23,723 nucleotides of DNA from contig JASLJD010000067.1 of NCBI GenBank assembly GCA_030152625.1, positions 1 through 23,723 of the forward strand, read 5' to 3'. Made by a program: the position numbers and the translations under genes. The notes below the pieces were generated by a model that was not told the origin of the DNA, made no database searches, and was given only the letters and a program-made list of their open reading frames with translations. This document shows positions 1 through 6,053 of this stretch, one piece after another. Each line of letters begins with the position of its first letter. Positions within the stretch are counted from its first letter, which is position 1. Source of the stretch: Erysipelothrix sp. GTDB taxonomy: Bacteria; Bacillota_I; Bacilli_A; Erysipelotrichales; Erysipelotrichaceae.

Positions 1-593
1 ACCGCTTCACCTTCTTCGTTTTTCACTTTTGGGAATTCAATATCGGCATTATTAATCATCCCAAAAGTCTTGGAAGGACTGGAGAAAATCTCACCAGCTG
101 AGGCAAGCAAGCGTTCTTCTTTTTCACTCAAAACATAAGGACGTTGTTTGAAGAGACGATCGAAAGAATGCTTATAAATTTTAAGCTCTTCTTTTTCATC
201 TAAATAAGCTTTGATGACATCCTCATCTTCCGCTAACAATTCTGAATCGTAGAAAGACATCGCTGCTGCATAACGTGAAAGTAAAGCTTCTACACGTGCT
301 TGCATCGCTTGATACTTCGCGTTGGTCGTATCAACATCAAAATTTAAGTGTGCATAAACATAAAGAATTCCCAATTCTTGCCAGATCTCTTCATTAAAAC
401 GAAGACCTTCTAATAGATGATCGGCAGATTTTGTTAGCGTGCCACGGTAGTCTTCAACTTCCGATAAGCGAGCTTCAAGTTCTTGAAACTTATCTTCCCA
501 TGCTTGATCACTGGAAAACATTGGTTTCAAATCCCAAGTTAGATCAACCGGAACTTCTTCACGACGTGGTAATTCATATTTTTCTTGTGACAT
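1..593 (-). CDS. pepF: Oligoendopeptidase F, N-terminal part (runs off left edge)
   Basis: My translation from the ATG at 593 gives 197 codons before the window ends. The protein opens MSQEKYELPRREEVPVDLTW, followed by a helical region with a Y-A-H-L-N-F-D motif. This is the start of the peptidase family M3B oligoendopeptidases, cytoplasmic zinc metallopeptidases that cut short peptides. The catalytic HExxH motif lies several hundred residues further on and is outside the window, so the catalytic site cannot be checked. The start is set by AGGAGAGGTG (599-608), which leaves 7 bases between GGAGAGG and this ATG. Another ATG at 597 is in a different frame and stops after 7 codons. The gene has its own likely promoter directly behind the tRNA terminator. 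Identity is from recognising the family N-terminus. Confidence 0.85.
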   Translation of the reverse strand, partial: MSQEKYELPRREEVPVDLTWDLKPMFSSDQAWEDKFQELEARLSEVEDYRGTLTKSADHLLEGLRFNEEIWQELGILYVYAHLNFDVDTTNAKYQAMQARVEALLSRYAAAMSFYDSELLAEDEDVIKAYLDEKEELKIYKHSFDRLFKQRPYVLSEKEERLLASAGEIFSSPSKTFGMINNADIEFPKVKNEEGEA

Positions 594-624
594 ACATACA
601 CCTCTCCTATTTTATATAAAATAA

Positions 625-641
625 GGGGAACCTAAGTCCCC
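625..641 (-). promoter_or_regulatory. GC-rich hairpin in the pepF leader
   Basis: GGGGA (641-637 on minus) pairs with TCCCC (629-625) around a 7-base loop, followed by a T-rich stretch before the pepF ribosome binding site. It lies between the likely pepF promoter and the gene. It could be a weak attenuator or an mRNA 5' stabilising stem. The following T tract is interrupted, so I do not call it a terminator. Confidence 0.4.
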
Positions 642-651
642 GTTACTATGT

Positions 652-680
652 ATTGTATCACTTTTTATTTTTAAGATAAA
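652..680 (-). promoter_or_regulatory. Likely pepF promoter
   Basis: On the minus strand, TACAAT (657-652) is preceded by TGA, giving an extended -10 element. A weak -35 candidate TTTATC (680-675) lies 17 bases upstream. It begins just after the tRNA terminator, so pepF would be transcribed independently. The -35 match is poor. Confidence 0.4.
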
Positions 681-708
681 GAAAAACCCACTTCTTTCGA
701 AGTGGGTT
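681..708 (-). terminator. Rho-independent terminator of the tRNA-Asn/tRNA-Glu unit
   Basis: A perfect 10-bp stem AACCCACTTC / GAAGTGGGTT (708-699 with 694-685) with a 4-base loop is followed on the minus strand by a run of five T. It lies 12 bases past the CCA end of the second tRNA-Glu. Confidence 0.9.
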
Positions 709-720
709 GTTAGGTACTAA

Positions 721-797
721 TGGTGACCCGTACGGGATTCGAACCCGTGAATGCTACCGTGAAAGGGTAGTGAGTTAAACCGCTTCTCCAACGGGCC
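721..797 (-). tRNA. tRNA-Glu (UUC)
   Basis: Full cloverleaf on the minus strand. The acceptor stem is GGCCCGT / ACGGGTC, the anticodon arm CTACC-CTTTCAC-GGTAG gives anticodon TTC (Glu), and the T arm is ACGGG-TTCGAAT-CCCGT. CCA is encoded in the DNA. It is identical to the copy at 991-1067. It is co-transcribed with tRNA-Asn only 7 bases upstream. In an organism with GatCAB, Glu-tRNA synthetase often also charges tRNA-Gln, so this tRNA shares its synthetase with that pathway (family knowledge, not shown here). Confidence 0.97.
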
Positions 798-804
798 AAC
801 TTAA

Positions 805-880
805 TGGCGCTTGATGCAGGATTCGAACCTGCGACCCACTGGTTAACAGCCAGTTGCTCTACCTGCTGAGCTAATCAAGC
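805..880 (-). tRNA. tRNA-Asn (GUU)
   Basis: Minus-strand cloverleaf. The acceptor stem is GCTTGAT / ATCAAGC, the D arm contains GCTC/GAGC, the anticodon arm ACTGG-CTGTTAA-CCAGT gives anticodon GTT (Asn), and the T arm is GCAGG-TTCGAAT-CCTGC. The discriminator is G and CCA is encoded. A strong promoter lies directly upstream at 898-926. Confidence 0.97.
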
Positions 881-897
881 ATTTTGAACGCTAATAA

Positions 898-926
898 AAT
901 ATAACATATTTATTTCAATCTTGCAA
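898..926 (-). promoter_or_regulatory. Promoter of tRNA-Asn/tRNA-Glu unit
   Basis: TTGCAA (926-921) and TATATT (903-898) are separated by exactly 17 bases on the minus strand. The -10 ends 17 bases before the tRNA-Asn 5' end, a normal distance for a short processed leader. Confidence 0.8.
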
Positions 927-939
927 GGTGTTTTTTAAA

Positions 940-976
940 ATTTAAGAAGGAAACTCTATTGCTAAGCAATAGAGTT
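940..976 (-). terminator. Terminator behind the first tRNA-Glu
   Basis: A perfect 11-bp stem AACTCTATTGC / GCAATAGAGTT (976-966 with 962-952) with a 3-base loop lies 14 bases past the tRNA-Glu CCA. The following tract (TTCCTTCTT) is T-rich but broken by C, so termination may be partial. It separates this tRNA from the next promoter at 926-898. Confidence 0.7.
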
Positions 977-990
977 AATCTTTGCTTAAA

Positions 991-1067
991 TGGTGACCCG
1001 TACGGGATTCGAACCCGTGAATGCTACCGTGAAAGGGTAGTGAGTTAAACCGCTTCTCCAACGGGCC
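991..1067 (-). tRNA. tRNA-Glu (UUC), second identical copy
   Basis: Base-for-base identical to 721-797, including the encoded CCA. It has anticodon TTC in the loop CTTTCAC and acceptor stem GGCCCGT / ACGGGTC. It has its own promoter (1100-1128) and a hairpin terminator (940-976), so it forms a separate transcription unit from the Asn-Glu pair. Confidence 0.97.
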
Positions 1068-1099
1068 ATAAGAATTTTTATAATTCCCAAGCGCTTATA

Positions 1100-1128
1100 A
1101 ATATACCATAAAGATTTAGACAATGCAA
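1100..1128 (-). promoter_or_regulatory. Promoter of the first tRNA-Glu
   Basis: On the minus strand TTGCAT (1128-1123) and TATATT (1105-1100) are separated by 17 bases. It has the same -10 and nearly the same -35 as the tRNA-Asn promoter. The -10 ends about 32 bases before the tRNA 5' end. Confidence 0.78.
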
Positions 1129-1149
1129 GCGATTTTCAAAACTTTATTT

Positions 1150-1180
1150 AAAAAGAGAAAAAGGCAGAAATTCTGCCTTT
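1150..1180 (-). terminator. Terminator of the pcrA-ligA-camS-gatCAB operon
   Basis: AAAGGCAGAA / TTCTGCCTTT (1180-1171 with 1169-1160) forms a strong stem on the minus strand, followed by TTCTCTTTTT. The stem begins inside the stop codon of the last gene (1179-1181). Confidence 0.85.
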
Positions 1181-1871
1181 ATTCTCCACCTTCATCTTCC
1201 TGAATATCCGGTTTATCTGGATCTTTTTCTTCACTGGCTTCCTCTTCTCGAGCTTTCTCACGTTCACGTAAATCTTCAGCCATCTCTTCCGAAACAGGCT
1301 CACTTAAAAACTGGCTCATCGCCTTATCCATCCGCGATGTTTTATAATGTGTCAGAATGATAGGATCCTCTTCTGAAAGACGATGTGCATACATTTCAAA
1401 ATCATACTGTAACTTTGTTCCTTCTGCTGTAAAATACTGCTCTTTGTCATAAAGTGAATAGAGGATTTCTTCAGCCGTTTGCAACTTGGATGCAAAGGCA
1501 TCTTTTGAAACATCTTCATCCATTTCAAGGTAAACACGTAAAGTTGCTGTTTTTAAATTTAAATCAACAGCCTTCACTCCTTCAATTTCAGAAAATTTAT
1601 CCTCGAGAATTTTCAAATCCTTTTTCTCAAGACTTGGCGCTAAATCACCCACAAAGCGTTGTCCCACAATAGGACGACCTGTGGATCGATAAGCACGATA
1701 AATACTGAAACCTAAGAGAATCGTCGGTACTAAAATAATCAAAAGGCTGATAATAATTACTTTAAAAGACCAATCCTCTCGACGTTGTTTTTTTCCCGAC
1801 TTCTTCTTTTTGTTTGTTTTGCTTTGCTTCTTCATTTGAATCGTATCTTCAGGACCAAGAACCTTTTTCAT
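1179..1871 (-). CDS. Unknown single-pass membrane protein at the end of the gatCAB operon
   Basis: 230 aa; I do not recognise the family. Residues 1-35 are very rich in Lys and Arg and hold no membrane segment. A single hydrophobic helix spans about 36-58 (I-I-I-S-L-L-I-I-L-V-P-T-I-L-L-G), and with the positive-inside rule this suggests a cytosolic N-terminus and an outside C-terminal domain. Residues 75-180 look like a small folded alpha/beta domain. Residues 190-230 are a low-complexity acidic tail rich in Glu and Asp. The start has an excellent ribosome binding site (AAGGAGGGACAGCC before ATG). It follows gatB by 44 bases without a terminator and is the last gene of the operon; its stop lies in the terminator stem. 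Role unknown; the position does not by itself link it to amidotransferase function. Confidence 0.75.
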   Translation of the reverse strand: MKKVLGPEDTIQMKKQSKTNKKKKSGKKQRREDWSFKVIIISLLIILVPTILLGFSIYRAYRSTGRPIVGQRFVGDLAPSLEKKDLKILEDKFSEIEGVKAVDLNLKTATLRVYLEMDEDVSKDAFASKLQTAEEILYSLYDKEQYFTAEGTKLQYDFEMYAHRLSEEDPIILTHYKTSRMDKAMSQFLSEPVSEEMAEDLREREKAREEEASEEKDPDKPDIQEDEGGE

Positions 1872-1915
1872 GGCTGTCCCTCCTTGTCAATTGATTCATG
1901 CTTATTGTAGCGAAA

Positions 1916-3334
1916 TCATCGTTTAGAATCAAGAATTTCTTTCACAAGTTGACTGCTGAGACGTGGGTTAGCTTGACCTTTTGAACGCTTCATAATCTGA
2001 CCAACAACAAAGCCCATGCTCTTTTTAAGACCATTTCGATAATCCTCAACAACCTGTGGATTCTCATCCAAGATTTCTTCAATCCATGTACGGATTAAGT
2101 CCTCATCATTGATTTGGACCATTCCTTCTTCTTCAATATAAGCTTTTGGCGACTTCCCATCACAAAGTGCCTCAAAGACCTTCTTCGCTTGCTTGGATGA
2201 AATAAGCCCTTCTTCAAGAGCGTCAATGAGCTCTAAGAAGTAATCGGGTTTCAACCATTCTTCTAAACTGCGATCGCCTTTCTGATCATAAACAGCTAAA
2301 ACATCTTGAGTCAACCAGTTCACAATTTGTTTGTAAGCTGTATGCTTCTCTGCTACTAGATCGAAATAATCCGCAAGTTCTTTATTTTGTAATAACACCT
2401 TTGCATCATAGAGTGACAAATCATAATCTTCATGATAACGCTGCATGCGATCATAGGGTCTTTCTGGAATCTTTGCTGCTAAGATTTCTTCTGGAATTTG
2501 AATATTCGGAATATTCGCATCACGGAAATAACGATAGTCTAGCGCCTCATCTTTCACACGCATACGCACTGTTTCTTCACTCGACTCGTCAAAACGACGG
2601 GTTTCTTGAACAATTTCTTGTCCTTCCTCAAGCATTTTACTTTGTCTTTCAATCTCAAAATCAATGGCTTTTTGAATGTTACTGATGGAGTTTAAGTTTT
2701 TAATTTCAACTTTCGTACCAAAAGCTTCTTGCCCCTTTGGACGCAAGGAAATATTAATATCACATCGCAACGAACCCTCAGCCATCACTGCATCGGAAAT
2801 ACCCAAATGAACAACCAACAAACGAAAAGCATCAACATAAGATGCTGCTTCATGCCCATTTCTAAAATCCGCCTCTGTCACAACTTCAACCAAAGGTGCA
2901 CCTGCACGATTAAAGTCGATTTGTGTGCGGCCTTTCTCGTGAACTTGTTTTGCGGTATCTTCTTCAAGATGAATACGGTTAATTCTTACATCCTTCGTCT
3001 CTTCATTATCTAAAAGAACTTTAAAAAGACCGTTTGCCCCTAAAGGATAATACTGCTGGGTAATTTGATAACCTTTTGCTAAATCTGAATAGAAATAGTT
3101 CTTACGGTCAAAGCGTAAGACGGGATCAATATCACAGTCTAAAGCTTTTGCTAAACGAACTCCGTATTCGACAGCTTTTTTATTCACCGACGGCAAAGTG
3201 CCCGGTAAAGCAAGATCAATCTCATTGATCGCTGTATTCGGCACCTCTGCATAAGTCAATGGGGCACCTGAAAACATCTTCGTATTTGTTTTTAACTCAC
3301 AATGTATTTCAATTCCAATCACTGCTTCATACAT
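1916..3334 (-). CDS. gatB: Asp-tRNA(Asn)/Glu-tRNA(Gln) amidotransferase subunit B
   Basis: 472 aa, normal family length (about 475). GatB binds the misacylated tRNA and carries the kinase-like site that activates Glu (or Asp) on the tRNA with ATP, using ammonia channelled from GatA. The N-terminus M-Y-E-A-V-I-G-I-E-I-H-C-E-L-K-T matches the family signature GxExHxxLxT, later come FDRKNYFYSDLAKGYQITQ and the R-A-G-A-P-L-V-E-V-V-T block, and the C-terminal YqeY-like tail ends in KRSKGQANPRLSSQLVKEIL. The ATG at 3334 overlaps the gatA stop by one base (TAATG). A TTG seven codons upstream is also in frame, but it would lie inside gatA and overlaps the ribosome binding site GGAAGGGG, so I chose the ATG. 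It is translationally coupled to gatA. Confidence 0.97.
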   Translation of the reverse strand: MYEAVIGIEIHCELKTNTKMFSGAPLTYAEVPNTAINEIDLALPGTLPSVNKKAVEYGVRLAKALDCDIDPVLRFDRKNYFYSDLAKGYQITQQYYPLGANGLFKVLLDNEETKDVRINRIHLEEDTAKQVHEKGRTQIDFNRAGAPLVEVVTEADFRNGHEAASYVDAFRLLVVHLGISDAVMAEGSLRCDINISLRPKGQEAFGTKVEIKNLNSISNIQKAIDFEIERQSKMLEEGQEIVQETRRFDESSEETVRMRVKDEALDYRYFRDANIPNIQIPEEILAAKIPERPYDRMQRYHEDYDLSLYDAKVLLQNKELADYFDLVAEKHTAYKQIVNWLTQDVLAVYDQKGDRSLEEWLKPDYFLELIDALEEGLISSKQAKKVFEALCDGKSPKAYIEEEGMVQINDEDLIRTWIEEILDENPQVVEDYRNGLKKSMGFVVGQIMKRSKGQANPRLSSQLVKEILDSKR

Positions 3335-4650
3335 TAGAAAAATCGCCCCTTCCAATCAATTATTTTCTCAAATTCCGATGCATAAGCAAACAAAGCCGCT
3401 TCCTCAAATGGACGTGCCGATATATTCAATCCCAATGGCATCGAATCTAAAAGACCCAAAGGAATGGTCATGCTTGGGAAACCCGATAAATTATCAAGGG
3501 CCATGTAATTATTCGCAATCAGTTCTTCATCATTCCACTCAATCTCTTCGCTCACTTCAATCTTTGGCGCCACATCAGGAGCTGCTAGTGAAATCAGAAC
3601 ATCAATATCATCAAACAAAGCAGCGTATGCATCCACAAGTAAACGACGTACACGTTTGGCCTTGTTGAAAAGGATTTCATCTTCACCATGTTTAAAAGCA
3701 TAAGCCCCTAAAATGAAACGTCGTTTGGCTTCATAACCAAAACCTTTCCCACGGCTGTTTCGCATTAAAGACTCAAGATCTTCACCTTCTTCACGAAGGC
3801 CAAAACGAACACCATCTAAATTCGCATGGCTTGATGTCGCTTCTGCATTCGCAATCAAAACATAAGTTCCTAAAATACTGCGCATTAAATCCATATCCAT
3901 GCTTTTGTCCACTAAAATTGCGCCCTTCGCTTCGAGCTTTTGCGCAAAGTCATCATAAAGAGCAAGAACTTCTTTATTTTGAATTTGATCATGAACAGAT
4001 TTAAACACACCAATTCGCTGACCTTCTAAGTCCATCTTTAAAAAGTCACTGTACTGCTCCACATCTTCAAAAGAAGAAGTCATATCTAAATCATCTCGAC
4101 CTGCGCTTACCTCAAGCAAAAGCGCCGCATCATGCACGTTTTGTGTGAAAAAACCAACATGATCCAAGGACGGTGCATAAGGAATCACACCATAACGAGA
4201 AATGCGACCATAACTTGGTTTCAAACCAACACAACCACAATATGCAGCCGGTTTACGAATACTATCGCCAGTATCTGTCCCTAAAGCTGCACGGACTTTT
4301 CCAGCGCCTACCAAGGCCGCACTTCCCCCTGATGAACCACCTGAAATCCTTGTTTCATCATAAGGGTTTGACACCGGTCCTGTGAGAGCACTTCGATTAC
4401 TTCCACCCATCGCCAACTCATCCATTGAAGTTTTAGCTGTCAGATGAGCTCCTTCATCTAAAAGTTTATCAATCACTGTCGCCTGATAAACCGAAACAAA
4501 GTTCTCAAGCATCTTACTGCTAGCTGTCGTGTGCGTATCAAGAACATGGATATTGTCTTTTACAGCAATATCCCAGTCCTTCAGTTTTCCTTCATGCTTA
4601 TCTTGAATGGATATTGCTTCTACAATCGCTGATTTTTCAAGCTTAGTCAT
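3334..4650 (-). CDS. gatA: Asp-tRNA(Asn)/Glu-tRNA(Gln) amidotransferase subunit A, N-terminally short
   Basis: 438 aa, against about 485 for typical GatA. This is the amidase-signature glutaminase subunit, which releases ammonia from Gln for GatB. The Ser-cis-Ser-Lys triad is visible as Lys31 (in A-V-K-D-N), cis-Ser106 (in GGSSGGS) and nucleophile Ser130 (in GTDTGDSIRKPA). The spacings 75 and 24 equal those of the S. aureus enzyme (Lys79, Ser154, Ser178). The missing part is therefore about 48 residues before the catalytic Lys, not an internal deletion. The residue before the nucleophile is Asp instead of the usual Gly. The start ATG at 4650 overlaps the last 8 bases of gatC, and no in-frame upstream extension can be placed without running through gatC, so the short form appears real. 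Confidence 0.95.
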   Translation of the reverse strand: MTKLEKSAIVEAISIQDKHEGKLKDWDIAVKDNIHVLDTHTTASSKMLENFVSVYQATVIDKLLDEGAHLTAKTSMDELAMGGSNRSALTGPVSNPYDETRISGGSSGGSAALVGAGKVRAALGTDTGDSIRKPAAYCGCVGLKPSYGRISRYGVIPYAPSLDHVGFFTQNVHDAALLLEVSAGRDDLDMTSSFEDVEQYSDFLKMDLEGQRIGVFKSVHDQIQNKEVLALYDDFAQKLEAKGAILVDKSMDMDLMRSILGTYVLIANAEATSSHANLDGVRFGLREEGEDLESLMRNSRGKGFGYEAKRRFILGAYAFKHGEDEILFNKAKRVRRLLVDAYAALFDDIDVLISLAAPDVAPKIEVSEEIEWNDEELIANNYMALDNLSGFPSMTIPLGLLDSMPLGLNISARPFEEAALFAYASEFEKIIDWKGRFF

Positions 4651-4942
4651 CTTTATCCACCACCTGCACTAATTCAAAAAACTCACCCTCGGATTCGGGT
4701 GCATTCAATAAAGCTTTCTCTCGTTCCAAAACATGATTGGGCTCATCTTCTCGAAGATAATGACTTGTTTCTTCAAAAGGCAAGTGCATCATCTCAACAC
4801 CCTCCGTATCGACTTCTTCAACAAACTCTGATAATTGCACCAAAGCTTGATCCTCAAAAAGAGCTTCCGCTTCTTCATCACTGAGATGAATCATCATCAT
4901 TTGCGCTAATAATTCAATTTCTTCTTTACTTAATTTAATCAT
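4643..4942 (-). CDS. gatC: Asp-tRNA(Asn)/Glu-tRNA(Gln) amidotransferase subunit C
   Basis: 99 aa, normal length. GatC is the small non-catalytic belt that wraps GatA and GatB together. The N-terminal helix M-I-K-L-S-K-E-E-I-E-L-L-A-Q and the later D-T-E-G-V-E-M-M-H-L-P and L-R-E-D-E-P segments match the family pattern (usual form: leaves, then VDTxGVxPxxxxx, then LREDE). The ribosome binding site GGAGGCATAGG precedes the ATG. It starts 10 bases after the camS stop and overlaps gatA by 8 bases, so the whole complex is coordinately translated in the order C-A-B. Confidence 0.95.
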   Translation of the reverse strand: MIKLSKEEIELLAQMMMIHLSDEEAEALFEDQALVQLSEFVEEVDTEGVEMMHLPFEETSHYLREDEPNHVLEREKALLNAPESEGEFFELVQVVDKDD

Positions 4943-4952
4943 CCTATGCCTC

Positions 4953-6053
4953 CTACTTCACATCAATAATTTGTGCATCTTTTCCTGCTTGCTTTTCAAT
5001 AATAAATCGTGTTCGCTGATGAATACGTAAATCCACTTGTACCGGAACTTGATACTCATCAAAAGAATCCAGTTCATTTGCTAGAAATTGAGCCAGACCA
5101 TAAATCTCAAGATAAGTCTTTGAACCCGTAATAACTTCTATTTGTATCCGGCGAAGACTCTTCTCCTCCACAAAGACCTTTCCGACCATTCCCACTTTTT
5201 CATCCGCTATAAAATCCGCTAAGTTACGTTCCAAGCGAGCAAAGTTATTGGCCGCATTGGGAATCATTTCCCGCGCTTCTTTGGAATTGATATAGAGCCA
5301 CGCTTCATCATCACGTGTGAATTGATCACTTCTTGTTTTAAAAAATGCATGTCCGATAAAGTGGCCTGGTAAATATTTCCCGGGTAATTGGTCCACATCA
5401 CTCTCTTGAACATACAAACCGATGTAGATGGGGGTGTCCGCCAAACCTTCAAGACCGCTAAGGTATGAGTAGAGACGTAAACCCAAGGTTCGACCCACCT
5501 CATAAAGCGTATCATCACTCAATTCATGTGTACTCCCAATCTCTGGATCCAAAACTTGAACACGTTTTAAGACCAAGGCAATCGAGACACCATCAATTTG
5601 TTCGCGATCTTCCGTTTTATGAAAGTTAATCTCAAAAATATCACTGACAAATTTCGGATCTTGAATCTTTTCACCCTGATCTTCAATCTCAAAAGGCTTG
5701 AGATTTAAGCCGTTGGGATTACGATCACTTTGATAAGCAAGTAATTGATAATAACGATCACGATTGATCACACTTCCCTCGGACACATAATATTTCTTGG
5801 GATCAAAATACTCTTTACTTTTTTCTTGTAAACGCCCACCAATTTCCATCATGTCAATTTCTCGGAAATTATTTGCATAATCTTGTCTTAAAGGTGAGTT
5901 TTCAAAAGGTAATAAAATCGCATAATCATCTTTTTTTGCTTCTAAAATGTTTTCACCCTGGGGCTCCTCTGGATTTTCCTCATTTTCAGGACGGATATTA
6001 CAGGCTGTCAGAAGGGATAAAACAAGTAAAATTAAAAGTCCTTTTTTACGCAT
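4953..6053 (-). CDS. camS: CamS-family lipoprotein (sex pheromone cAM373 precursor family)
   Basis: 366 aa secreted lipoprotein. The signal peptide has M-R-K-K, then a hydrophobic core, then the lipobox L15-T-A-C18; Cys18 would be lipidated and anchored to the outer face of the membrane. The mature part begins with an Asn/Glu/Pro-rich linker and then the CamS-type domain (for example Y-V-S-E-G-S, N-P-N-G-L-N, and a late V-P-V-Q-V-D-L-R-I). The location between ligA and gatC is the classical one for the CamS/YerH family in Bacilli and supports the call strongly. In Enterococcus the clipped signal peptide of CamS acts as a plasmid-transfer pheromone; the protein's own function is not known. It overlaps ligA by 8 bases (ATG inside the ligA end), so it is translationally coupled. 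Confidence 0.88.
   Translation of the reverse strand: MRKKGLLILLVLSLLTACNIRPENEENPEEPQGENILEAKKDDYAILLPFENSPLRQDYANNFREIDMMEIGGRLQEKSKEYFDPKKYYVSEGSVINRDRYYQLLAYQSDRNPNGLNLKPFEIEDQGEKIQDPKFVSDIFEINFHKTEDREQIDGVSIALVLKRVQVLDPEIGSTHELSDDTLYEVGRTLGLRLYSYLSGLEGLADTPIYIGLYVQESDVDQLPGKYLPGHFIGHAFFKTRSDQFTRDDEAWLYINSKEAREMIPNAANNFARLERNLADFIADEKVGMVGKVFVEEKSLRRIQIEVITGSKTYLEIYGLAQFLANELDSFDEYQVPVQVDLRIHQRTRFIIEKQAGKDAQIIDVK

Noticed and set aside
573..597. Seven-codon frame starting at the ATG at 597 before pepF.
   Set aside because: Spacing to GGAGAGG is only three bases and the pepF ATG at 593 is better placed; likely chance.
594..1178. Possible CRISPR or mobile-element remnant because of the 80-bp direct repeat.
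   Set aside because: The repeats are fully explained by two complete tRNA-Glu genes; there are no spacers and no target-site duplication.
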